Below, one piece after another: positions 20,580-30,869 of a stretch of 64,000 nucleotides of DNA (the first letter of the stretch is position 1; each line of letters begins with the position of its first letter). The stretch is from Cyathus striatus (lineage: Eukaryota; Basidiomycota; Agaricomycetes; Agaricales; Nidulariaceae), in assembly GCA_025738555.1 (NCBI GenBank), contig JAOVFP010000003.1, positions 620,001-684,000 of the forward strand. The letters run 5' to 3'. The position numbers were made by a program, and so were the translations under genes. The notes below the pieces were generated by a model. It saw only the letters and a program-made list of their open reading frames with translations. It ran no database searches and was not told the DNA's origin.

Positions 20580-22058
20580 ATGGCTCCTGTCTTCCCCATT
20601 CTGAACCTTCCAGCAGAATTGGTTGACTTGATAATTATTCAAGCAGAGGATGGTTGCTTGTTGTCGCTGATCCACACTAATCGACAATTGCACTATGCTA
20701 CTACGGAAGTGTTTCTTAGAAGGCAAGGAGCACTGAACACCGACATTTTCGGACGTACCAATATATCACTTAAAGGAGTCGTTAGTCCGGCTGTAATTCA
20801 TCTTCTAGCGAATCTATCCACACGTTCCCGACGCCTCAGAGTAGATGTCAGCCTACACTGTGTGCTAGAGCACCTTACAGGACTACGTACATTCTTAAGC
20901 AAGGCTTCTGGTATGGAAGAGTTCACCATAGTTCATAGTTATGATGACGGAGAAGATACTCTGCCGGCAGAGCTCCAAGTCATCTGTTCCATCACTGCTA
21001 TTCTGGCGAGTCTCCCTCCTTCGTGTACAAGTGTTGGCCTTGACAGCACCTACTCTCCATGAGTACTGTGTTCCACGGTAGCCTTATCGTGTCCGCCGGA
21101 GATACCTTGCGACATAATCAAAAATGGTGTTGCAGTTGGGCTACGAAACCTCCGTATAGCGACTCACATATTCGGTGATTCGAAAATGCTTGACATATTG
21201 TCTGTGCTTCTGGACGGACTGTCGCTAGAATTTTTAAGCATCAAAGGGAAAAGTGGAAGAGATATCGTACCAATCTTGGTTTGTGGATCGCTGCAGACCC
21301 TAAAGACACTCTTGATCTCCTGTGACGAACCATTTTCATTTGTGCCATCCACCACGTCTTCCGCTATGTGCCAACTACAATGTTTATGGATCTGTTGTAC
21401 ACCGGAAGGATGTAAGTCAGTCAGGAAAGGGTTTATCAAGATACCAGAGAGTGTTACCGATATTACATGTAGCGAGCAGTTCCAGCTGACAGCCGTCTCG
21501 TCTTCATTGAAGACAATTCAGCTTCGACTATCCGATTCATTTCCCAATCCAGATAATCACAAATTCTGCAGGGCCATAGCGAACATTACTTCCCCTCTCC
21601 AATCCACATACATTTTCGATTCCGACACGAGCATTACCATTGTGCTTCCTTACTCGATGGATGAACATATGGTAGCCAAAATGCAGTGCAAGTGCTCCAT
21701 ACCCGACATTAGTGCCATACGCAAATGTCAAAAGATTGATATCCATTTGGACTGTTCAGAAATTCTTTATCATGTGCATTGTGTTGCCATCTTTCCCAGC
21801 CATCTACCTGAATTAGATTATTAGGATTACTTTATCAAATTAATGAAGCACGCTTCAAGGCTAAGGAGCCTAACAATACACCCACCTTATGGAAATAGCC
21901 TGCGGTTCACCAAAAGCAAGGACTACATGCAGTCTTTTATAACGAAGCTTCGGATGTACTGCCCCAAGCTGGAGTCAGTAAGTTGTTCTCCCGACATATG
22001 GATACGTCGCCCCGACAGCGGTGACTTCATAAAGCAACTACTTAAAGAAATGGACTAA
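20580..22058 (+). pseudogene. F-box protein pseudogene (two in-frame stops)
   Basis: One continuous frame of about 493 codons from ATG 20580 to TAA 22056-22058, interrupted by TGA at 21060-21062 and TAG at 21822-21824. The N-terminus is a fungal F-box (LNLPAELVDLIIIQAEDGCL, then LSLIHTNRQLHYATTEVFLR). The remainder has the irregular leucine-rich pattern of basidiomycete F-box proteins (LSLEFLSIKGKS, LQTLKTLLIS, ASRLRSLTIHPP). F-box proteins recruit substrates to SCF ubiquitin ligases. No usable intron removes either stop: GT and AG around 21063 would leave only 19 bases. Both stops fit a single C to T change (CGA to TGA, CAG to TAG). Confidence 0.72.
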
Positions 22059-22152
22059 TAACAATGTAGTGGTGGAACATATATGTACGTAAGTATATAC
22101 CTTGCAAAATGCATTAGAAATCCTGTAGCAATCATCTTGTAAGTCATCGATA

Positions 22153-22805
22153 TTAAATAGATAGCCCAATAGCAATGCATACATGAATATAGGGCTTCAA
22201 GGCCAAAACTCCATCAGTCCATTTGCGCTTGCTCGCGGGGTAGATCTGAATCTTGTTTGAGATTACGCGAACTCTCTCATCTAATAAATCCTTCCAGAGA
22301 CTGATACCGAACTCTTCAAATCGGTCGAATATGCTTGGTATATCTGCCCGTTGCCTATAAGGGTGGACTGCGAATAAAATACATCCTTGTTCGTCAATTA
22401 CTTCAAAAATGTGTCGAATTATGGCTGGAATTAGCTGCTCAGAATCGGGATCTTTATAGAATATTATGCTATTTCTCGATGTGTTATGCTTTGATGATAG
22501 CTGGCGTCCGTTGACTATATATCGATCATATTCGGTGACTCTAGTATCGTCCACGAAGCCGGCCGCTTGTAACACTTCCAAATCGAGCTTAATATCTTTC
22601 CTGCTGGTAGGCTGACATGTATCGTCTGCCAACAATCGCATATCATGAATCAATGTCCCAGACTGAACATCAGGAAAACACTCTTGCACGATTTCACTAC
22701 TCCGTCTGATAATTTCGGGACATCCTGGGCGTTGTAAGAATACACGCAGCTCCGACGCAGCACAGAAAGCATTCAACATTGATGCTTCCAGCTCTCCTAA
22801 AGATC
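22153..22805 (-). pseudogene. Plavaka-type transposase, C-terminal relic
   Basis: Minus-strand open frame starting at the edge of repeat C with DGSLGELEASMLNAFCAASE, then LQAAGFVDDTRVTEYDRYIV and SRNSIIFYKDPDSEQLIPAI, ending near 22153. The order (GxLGELEA block, a variable segment, then a 'xxSxIIFYxD' block and a His-rich domain) matches the C-terminal part of Plavaka/KDZ-superfamily proteins as I remember them. The catalytic core is missing. The matching N-terminal piece lies at 23658-24075, on the other side of repeat C. Confidence 0.55.
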
Positions 22806-23648
22806 CATCAGTGCAGGTAATGACAAATATGATAGGTGTGACATGTGTGACATACACAACAAGTGTGACAAGTATGACAAATGCAACATACATGACATAC
22901 GTGACAGGTGTGACAGGTGTGACGTACATAACAGGTGTGACATACGTGACATACGTGACATATGTGACAAATATGTGGAGCGTGACATTCGTAACACTCG
23001 TGACATATGTGACGAGCGTGACAGGTGTGACATGTGGGAAAATGTGATATTCCTATATTCATTTATAAATTAATATGCTATTATTTATACAATGATCACT
23101 TATGATCACTTTTACATTTATTAGTATTAACTAGTAGGCATTATGCACAATAATATGCTATTATAACATATCATGATCACATATGATCACTTCCACATTC
23201 ATTAGTATTAACTAGTAGTCATTACACACTATAATACACCATTATACTATACCATGATCACTTATAATCACTTCCACATCCATTAGTATTCACCAGTAGT
23301 CATTACACACTATAATATGCTATTACAACATACCATGATCACTTATGATCACTTACACATTCATTAGTATTCACTAGTAGTCATTACACACTATAATACA
23401 CCATTATATCATATCATGATCACTTATGATCACTTTCACATTCATTAGTATTCATTAGTAGTCAATATGCCCTTTAATATCCATCATACACTATTATAAC
23501 ATCCAATGATCACCTTTGATCACTCATACATTCATTAATAATAATGAATACCGTTAGATTTTAGCAGTGATCATGGAAGTCAGGGATTTTGTGATCACTT
23601 TTTCATAAAACCTGGGCTTTTTATGATCCAAATTGGCTGACACTTATG
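22805..23648. mobile_element. Half foldback element C (one arm only)
   Basis: The right end reads GGCTGACACTTATG (23635-23648), the same terminus as elements A and D. Moving inward there are five or more copies of an 81-bp unit with TGATCACNTATGATCAC (at 23093, 23174, 23255, 23336, 23418), then a TGTGACA array (22825-23040). There is no second arm, core or 9-bp partner for the adjacent GGTCTCATA. The array stops abruptly against the Plavaka C-terminal coding sequence, so one arm, the core and most of the Plavaka catalytic region seem to have been lost together. Confidence 0.72.
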
Positions 23649-23657
23649 GGTCTCATA

Positions 23658-24075
23658 GCCAGGTTTCTTGGTTCACGAGAAATGCATGTGCATCACTTCT
23701 TGCGAGGAACCTGGCACCCTCTTTTTGTGAGGCTGGATTCCGTGTTCCATCTTCTAGCCACTCAAAATACACAGCACGGATGCTATCGCAAGAACTTTCA
23801 AGATTCCTATCATACTCGAATAAATTTCGGAACATCATTTGCGCGTCCATTTCATACGACAGAGGTGGGGCAAGAAATGGTGGGGAGTCTTGGGTAGGCA
23901 AGGAACAGACATCCTGGAGAGTGATGGAAAATACTCGATCTTCAAGGTCTCGAAGATCGGCTTCAGCCTTGGTTTCTTCCTTGTGCGCAAGATATTGTGC
24001 TTCTGTCATTGTTACCCCGTTACACTGACTGCAATAGCAAACAGTAAGTTTCTTTTCCTTATTAGGACGTGGCAT
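23658..24075 (-). pseudogene. Plavaka-type protein, N-terminal relic
   Basis: Minus-strand frame with ATG at 24073-24075 (MPRPNKEKKLTVCYCSQCNG). The CYCSQCNG ... AQYLAHKE region resembles the zinc-binding N-terminus of Plavaka-type proteins. It is followed by an acidic linker and FEYDRNLESSCDSIRAVYFE, and ends HAFLVNQETWL at a TGA next to element C. An upstream in-frame Met (24103) is possible but less family-like. Read together with 22153-22805, this is one gene that lost its middle when C inserted or was later deleted. Confidence 0.5.
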
Positions 24076-24373
24076 TCTTGAAAAGGCTGTCAGTAAGGAG
24101 TGCACTAATCTATGGTAGTAAAAACACTTACTAGATGCTGAGCTGTTGATGTGGGCGGAGTGGAGAGCGTCGGTGAAGCTTTATAGTTACTATAATATAA
24201 TAACTGCAGGATACAGAATAAAGACAGGTCCTAATAGACGACATCGCGGCTGAACCGATTTACTCAGACAAACATGGTTGCTTATAAAACAAGGCATTGT
24301 TATGGTAGGCATTACAAGGCATGTATGATTTAACGCACTACTTAAGAATGAGTCCAAGGTTGACATTCCAACA

Positions 24374-24938
24374 ATGAGTTCCCTAAATTTGCACTCTCTA
24401 AGTTTACGTCAATCTTTTGAAAGAGAAATTTTACCGAAACCACACCACATCCTTACGCTACACAAAGAATGGCCACTTGAAATACTGGGAAAAACATCTA
24501 ATGTCACAGGGAGTGCACGGACTCTTAAGGGATCGTCCCTGATCCCTAAACCACGCGGTGAACTGGGCCGGCCAAGCAGAGGGGGTATTCATTGCAGACT
24601 TCTCTACGCTGGGAAAAAGACGAGTATACAAGGGTACAGGTATATAGGCCTTTTGTATTCACCTAAAATATCATGGTTACTTATCTATAGAGCAGAAGTT
24701 TGCGAAGATATGTATTTCTGAAAACATGAAGAAGGGTCAGCCATTTAGCGCACAACTGAAAGAGAAAATTGACCTTGTTGTGGAATTGGTGAGTGTGCAC
24801 ATTTTTTTTACAAATTTACTAACGTCTAATGTGTAGATGAATCAAGAGTTCCCAATACTACTAGACTACGAAAAAAACTGGGCAGCTATCGACTTTATTC
24901 GTGCAAGTATGAAAAATTGCTCGCGAGAACGGAAGTAG
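24374..24938 (+). CDS. LIPKPxGE-family protein, copy 2
   Basis: ATG 24374 (MSSLNLHSLSLRQSFEREIL). Exon 1 carries SSLIPKPRGELGRPSRGGIH. An intron from about 24633 to 24690 leads to an exon reading EQKFAKICISENMKKGQPFS and ending DLVVEL before GTGAGT. After the next intron (24788-24836) comes MNQEFPILLDYEKNWAAIDF, ending SRERK at TAG 24936-24938. The order of blocks is the full family pattern, and no disruption is visible. Function unknown. It shares the LIPKPRGE motif and C-terminal 'FP-x-L-x-YE-x-W' segment with the gene at 14190-14733. Confidence 0.62.
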
Positions 24939-25300
24939 CAGTATTTGATGTATATACAGTATAACCTGTATGAAAGTGGTATATACAAATAATAGTCTTT
25001 GTGGTCCGAGGTGACATATTACATATGTACAGTAAACAAGAAAAGAAGTAAAAATGAAATCAAGGTATATACAAACAATAGTCATTCTGGTCCGAGGAAA
25101 AATATTACATATTTACAATATACGAGAGCATCATGTGGGGTCCGAGGCGACATATTACATATGTACAATAAACAAGAAAAGAAGTAAAAATGAGATCGTG
25201 TATGCAATTGTGCTTAATATATATGACTTTGTGTATACATACATATCATATTAGCTTCTTTGTATCAACCTTCACTTCAGCAACATGGTCTGCATTTATC
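24939..25300. repeat. Short tandem-like repeats (TCCGAGG ... GAAGTAAAAATGA)
   Basis: A segment of about 60 bases (TCCGAGGTGACATATTACAT then GTACAGTAAACAAGAAAAGA and AGTAAAAATGA) occurs at 25004-25065 and again at 25141-25195, 137 bases apart, with a partial copy at 25091-25125. The remainder is AT-rich and non-coding. Confidence 0.6.
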
Positions 25301-25305
25301 ACTCT

Positions 25306-27750
25306 TCAGCAACTAATACATAGTATAAGGAAAGTTTTACGAACTGTGTCAGGTAGTTCCCGTGGAGGCTGAGGATCCAATACAGTCTTTTGGCCTTTAG
25401 TAAGAGCCTTATACCAAGTTTGATCGTAATAGTTCGACGGAAGTCCTTTGACACATTGTTGGTCTTTCCTGGTCTTCTTTCCGGCCTTTGTTCCGGATGT
25501 AGATGCACCATGTTCCCTGAAGCAATGAACGTTACCACCTCCCTTACAAAGGCCAGTGCTGTAAGTTTCTATGTTCCTGAATAAATCAGAAATACTATCG
25601 TTTCGCCAAGCTTTCACCCTTCGCCGAACTACTTTCCGCCGTGTAGTTGTACCTTCGACTTCCGTTTCGTCCGAGCTCATCCCATTGACTCCCAGTATCT
25701 CATGAATGTGTTTGACCTCCTTCCATAGTTCATTGTCCTCTTCTTTACTAGACAGGCGAGCCTTGATAACTTTTCCTCGGCGTTTCCATGTCTGCATGAG
25801 AATCTCAGCAGTGCGAAGTTAGATAACAAACATAATGGAACACATACCCCTTCCCTACGAGTGAAACATTGGTTTCTTACTTTCTCTGCAACCCCACTTA
25901 GCTTAATTCTCTCTTTCTTTGAATGTGGTGTTTCATCGGAGTCCTCAGATGGCGGCTGTAAGGCCCGATATGCCATAACACTATGTCCTAATCTACTCTT
26001 GATCTTAACTGCTAGGGCTTCCATCTTCATATCATCCTGGGCAATGATGATATTATCCCGTGTACTTTGATCATTAAGCAGTGCTTGGTAGTCCAAAGTG
26101 AGGAGCCGGATCATCTCTGTGTTCCAATTGGATGATAAAGGAGACATCCAATCGAGCGTTGGGGATGCAACATCTGGTACTGCTCTACGATCCTCAAACT
26201 CTTTGAGAAGCGCTTCGGATGAAGGACTGCGAAAATTTGTAGCATCTTTATACCACAGCCTCTTCGCAACAAGGTAATTTCATAGGTGTTCCTTTGTGAG
26301 AATCATTAGAAGGTTCAGTCCTGTAATTGAAAGGTCAAACTTACATTGAACCGTAATTCATCTGTGTTCTTTTTGGAGCGCTTCCTAGGAGATCGTACCG
26401 CTAAACCATTGCTTTCATCCGCAGCGTCCATACCATCATCCTCAGATGAACTTGGGCCATTAATCGGGCTAGGGCTCGTATTAGCTCCCGGGAGCGTGTT
26501 TAGTAAACCTGTGAGGGTTTGGACAAGCTGGTCATTGTAACGTTGAAGTTCTGGCTCAAGAGAAGTGGTGACATGCAGCGATAGAAATGTTATCTAAAAA
26601 GTTGAGATAAGGCACGGTATACAAGTATGTAGATACTTACTTCCTCTAGGGAATAGCGCTGTGGAAAAACAGTTGGCTGAAAATTCGAAGGCATTGTTGG
26701 TTGCTGGTGGTCGGGCGAGGGAATAGCTGATGGATTGGCTTGGGCTTGCTGGTGGCTGGGCGGGGGATTGGGTGAAGGATCATTGGGTGAGGGGATTACA
26801 GGCGGCTTGTGTAGTAGTAAACTTGGATCAATTTCCATACCGGAGGGCAGATCTTGGTGGGATGATGCCATGCCATCGATTTCCATCTGAAAATGGAGAG
26901 GATGCGTAGGAGCAGGGACATCGGGAGGTGAACTCGGACCAGGGATACCGGGTGCTGGCATGGGAATGTTAGACGACAGGACTGCAGAGGCTTGCGGTTC
27001 AGTCGCGGTGGATGGTGACCCATATGGTGTAGGATGATGGCCGTTCACAGAACTGGGTTGAGCAACAGCCACCAAAGGCGGAGGGGGCAAGGACCCGGGC
27101 AGTATAATTGATGCTGCTGCGCTAGCCTGCAGCGTAGGGGATGGTCCTGCTAGACTGGAGTTCTACGCAAATAAATTTAGATAAAAGGGCGAGCAACGCG
27201 GTTACTTACTACTGTAGCACGATAAAGCCCAGAAACCCTATCCTCCATTTCAGGCGCCTGGCTGGAAGGGATACTCGGAGGTAAAGGTGGAGGTGGAGGA
27301 ACAACACTACCAGAAAGCCGGGGGGGCAAGGATCCGGTTTGCACTGGTGGCACAGTCGGGGATGGCCCCGCTAGAATGGGGTTCTACACAACGAGATTAA
27401 GGGAATAAAAGGGAGAGCAATTCGGCTACATACTGGTGTATCACGACGTAGCCCAGAAGTCCTATCCACCGCTTCAGATACCTGGCTGTCTTCTGCGTCT
27501 GGCTGCCAGGTAGCAAATGGATTCTCAGTTACTGGCGCTGGCTCATATTCATCAGGCCTTCGTTCAACCCTAACACAGGTGTATCGCGTAGTTGCCTGGA
27601 AAGTAGATGTAAGTTCATGGTATTATTTCGTTGCGTAACTGTACGCACCGGCTCATTGACAAGAGATTGAGACCGATTATGGTTCAACCTTTTAGGAATG
27701 GGGTAGTAGGGATGACCAGGTTCGACAGGAGGGTGTTGGTTGTTCGACAT
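25306..27750 (-). CDS. Pro-rich protein of an uncharacterised Agaricomycete family, one premature stop
   Basis: Multi-exon minus-strand gene. Start taken at ATG 27748-27750 (MSNNQHPPVEPGHPYYPIPK); an in-frame Met lies at 27787-27789. The N-terminal two thirds are disordered and rich in Pro/Ser (26640-27520). A basic exon has SPRKRSKKNTDELRFN (about 26345-26395), probably nuclear. The conserved C-terminal region starts NYLVAKRLWYKDATNF, then LDWMSPLSSNWNTEMIRLLT, VNGMSSDETEVEG, VKAWRNDSISDLF and CVKGLPSNYYDQTWY. This order (MSSDE block, WR block, LPxNxYxxxW block) is a multicopy family in mushrooms with no known function. A TGA at 26280-26282 sits where Arg is expected (EHL/NYLVAKR). All other introns have GT/AG ends. 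Confidence 0.55.
27130..27490 (-). repeat. Tandem duplication of an exon/intron unit, about 230-bp period
   Basis: The segments at about 27130-27260 and 27360-27490 are related copies. Both contain an AGTNGGGG/CTNGCGGGNCC-like block encoding LAGPSPT, the following intron with GAATAAAAGGG or ATAAAAGGGCG, and an exon end encoding SGL(Y/R)R. The result is two versions of a proline-rich module in the encoded protein. Confidence 0.55.
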
Positions 27751-27789
27751 TGTGGAGTGTGCATCGTTTTCTGCCCGACGAACAAGCAT

Positions 27790-28943
27790 AAAATACTGAG
27801 ATAATCCGTTCCGATGACCACTTGTGCGACCTAAACAATACAGGTATCCAGGGTAAATAAAATGAACAAGGAGAGAATGTACACTGTAAACTAATCAATA
27901 ACGTAGTCCTAGGTAACATACTAATTGTTGAGCGGGGAGTGAGTGGGGACACTTTGTTTTACAGTGCATTACCATTACTACTAATAATTTAAGGCCTTAT
28001 ACGATTATTCTACTGTTGGTTTGTGTATTATCAACTATTACTACAGCTACTATAAGGTACAACTACAAGAGCACATGGGTGTAAGTGAGAGAGAGGGACG
28101 CGGCGTTGCGATCAGTATGGGTGTTTCGAAAGCATTTAGGGCAGGTTGGCCAGGTCAGCTGACCTGCCCTAAATGCTTTCGAAACGGTCGTATTGTACAC
28201 ACGCTCACTACTCCCTTCTTCCTTACTCTCATGTTCTTCGTAGGTACTGTAGTTAGTATAGGGATGTATTCAGTTCTTTTACATAGATAGTAGTACTTTT
28301 AGATAGGATAATATTAAGAGAAAGACGCACCTGACGATGGTCTAATCCGAATGGAAGGAACAATTGGGCCTGTCAACGTCAACGATAGCGCCAAAATATG
28401 GAATGCTGGTAAGTCATTTTTCTATTATCCTATTATCCTTGGCAAGCCAACTAAATATCAGTATGGTAGTCCTAGGTAACGGTATGAGCGGCGAGTGAGC
28501 AGGGACTGTTGGTAATATACGATTATTCTACGTACAACATACTTTTACTAACAATACTATGTGTAAGTGAGAGAGAGGGGCGCGGCATTGCAAGGATGCC
28601 TGACGAAGAACTAATCTTAATGGAGACCAGTGCGAACAATTGGGCATTGTGTAATTATCAACGTCAATGACAGTTCCAAAATATGGAATATTCGCCAGTT
28701 AGTTGTTTTGCTGTCATCTTTGAAACGCTAACTAAATCTTGTGATAATAGGTTATGACTCCTCATTCAACAGGTAAGCCTGCGATCACTGCCAGTGAATA
28801 TTACAATTAACTGTATTTAGCGATGTGTTTTCCTACAACAATAGTGCTGGCACCTATCTCCTATAAAATAGTACGCACACTCTTATCATGAACTTCATAC
28901 TCCCTTCGTACTCTTCATTCAATAACCAATCTTGACAGCATCA
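27790..28943. other. Intergenic with duplicated segments
   Basis: No gene supported. GTCCTAGGTAAC followed by GAGCGGCGAGTGAG-like sequence occurs at about 27906 and 28468. GTAAGTGAGAGAGAGGG followed by CGCGGC occurs at 28080 and 28564. Both pairs point to an approximately 480-560 bp segmental duplication. GAGCGGGGAGTGAG tracts resemble the end of repeat E. Confidence 0.5.
28123..28185. other. Perfect 24-bp inverted repeat (hairpin)
   Basis: GTTTCGAAAGCATTTAGGGC plus AGGT (28123-28146) is exactly mirrored at 28162-28185, with a 15-base loop. Inside lies a further perfect palindrome, CAGGTCAGCTGACCTG (28151-28166), which overlaps the second arm, so two alternative foldings are possible. It lies in the duplicated intergenic region, and the second duplicate (about 28600) lacks it. 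Confidence 0.85.
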
Positions 28944-30557
28944 ATGTCCATTCAAGCCGATCTTCCTAAGGTGTGTAGTGTTGCTTTCACGTCCTAGTTG
29001 AACCAACAGATTAACGGAAAAATACTTAGTTCAATACTACTCAAACACTAAGTTATCATATGAAGCCCATAAATGTTTTGAAGCTAAGTCCGGATGCGTC
29101 AAAGCTTCTAAGTGGAGGTAAGTACTTGCATGTATTTAATACTCACAGACTTGCTGCTCACTCTACTAGCGGACGACGGAATGGTGGTTATTTGGGATGC
29201 CATGAGCGGGATCAGTCTCGAAAAAATTAACTTGGTATTTCATGGACCTGTGTCTTCTGCTGTCTGGATGCCTAGTTCAGATGGTACTACATGTTCCAAC
29301 TTCGCAGTCGGGTCTTCGGATGGTTCCATAATGGTATATCACCATGAAAGTAGCAAGGTATCTTATCGCTTAACCTATATGTTATTCGTGTATTTATTCC
29401 TTTTCATTTCCAGTACGTATGTAAGAGTGTTACAGAGGCACACGAAAATCGTATAGAGGATTTGGCATTTGATCGGTATGGTCAGCATCTCGCCAGTATT
29501 GGCGACGGCCGTTTGCTGGTATGGATGGTCAACCACAAAGGTACACGTTGTCAAACATGATGTCTCAGGAATTCACAGAGGACACAGGTGACCTTGACGA
29601 GTATGCTGGAACTCCGGCACCAGATTTTAAGTATAGATTTCGTAGTGTCGCTTTTCACAACGATGGAAAACAGATCTTATATTCCGTTTTGGAAACGCAC
29701 AAAATGTGAGTAATAACTGTCGCGATTACAATAGAATGCTATGACTGATCTCTTGCGATAGTATAAACTATCAAGTTAATCCTTGGACTCACCAATGGAG
29801 TCGTCGCTTACGGTCTCGAATGTAGGTATTTACATTGCGTGCTAAGTGTCTTGCCTTCCACTTACCTATACCAGTGGACATGCAGTCGTGTCTGGAAAAG
29901 AGATGCATGTTTCCAACCTGTTCAATGGTGTCGATACATATGCTCTTCCACCTTCCCAGCCGTTAAAGACTTACGAGCATCCGATTTCCCGCAATTACCC
30001 CATGCACCTTGCATGTGGTCAACAAGGTTCCCTTATAATTGTTGGTAGCGACGACGGGTTTCCGCGTGTGTTTTCACGCTTCGGGAATATGCAGACGTCT
30101 TTGCCACATGAGAGAGGCATTCTAACGCAGATTGTGGACGTAAGCATATTTCGTTAAAAATTGAGACAAGCTAATACACTCTCTTTAAGTGTGCCACAAT
30201 CGGTTCGATATGTATAATAGCCACAGGATCGTCAGAAGCTGATAATCGTGAAACACACTATCCAATTAAGCTATGGAACTCAACCTCCGCTGTAAGCCTT
30301 CTATCTTGCTGCTCGCATTTATTGTTGATCATTTCATCTACAAGCATAACACATCGAAGGGCACCTCCACTCAACAGAAAGTCCCAAAAACTGAATCACT
30401 GACCTACATGCAGACGTTATCTATTATATTAATTGTTCTATGTTTCCAGGCACTATTATCAAGCGAGACAATTACAGAGTGGGTTCAGACGCATGTGGCA
30501 TCAGTGTCGTTGGAGAAATGGAATTTAGATTTCAGTTTTCGCAACTACGCACTTTAA
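28944..30557 (+). CDS. WD40-repeat protein, paralog 2
   Basis: Multi-exon plus-strand gene. ATG 28944 (MSIQADLPK), then MKPINVLKLSPDASKLLSG, ADDGMVVIWDAMSGISLEK, FAVGSSDGSIMVYHHESSK, IEDLAFDRYGQHLASIGDGR/LLVWMVNHK, FRSVAFHNDGKQILYSVLET, and the family linker PWTHQWSRRLRSR...GHAVVSG with SNLFNGVDTYALPP, then IIVGSDDGFPRVFS, ending FSFRNYAL at TAA 30555-30557. It is the same family as 18101-19622: linker, exon borders and repeat order correspond. The C-terminus lacks the hydrophobic helix, though an alternative last intron cannot be excluded. It looks intact. Role unknown; WD40 propellers are usually protein-binding scaffolds. Confidence 0.75.
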
Positions 30558-30869
30558 ATAACACCTACACGCCTTAAATAATGATATCGAACTATGGACA
30601 TAAAACTACGCGCATTAAAAAATGATATTAAACTATGGCTGGTCTTGATTTGTATGTTAGACAATACAAGAGTGTATTGCCTTGAATATGAGTGCACGGG
30701 GAATGGAGCGGGGAATGAGCGGGGAACATGTGGGGATATCACGTGCCGGAAGAGTCTGCCCTAAACATTTTCATATCCAATAAATAGAAGGCAGGTGTTG
30801 CGGGTTCTTACCTTAATAGTTTCATTGCCCTGACATCACAGTAGATACTCTAGCATACTCTAGTATACA
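30558..30869. promoter_or_regulatory. Upstream region of the Spt5-like gene
   Basis: 311-bp spacer. It contains ATTAAAAAATGATAT and CTTAAATAATGATAT repeats (30580-30630), a GGGGAATGGAGCGGGGAATG tract (30696-30730), and TATA-like AATAAATAGAAGG (30780-30790), about 85 bases before the ATG at 30870. Promoter function is inferred from position. Confidence 0.3.
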
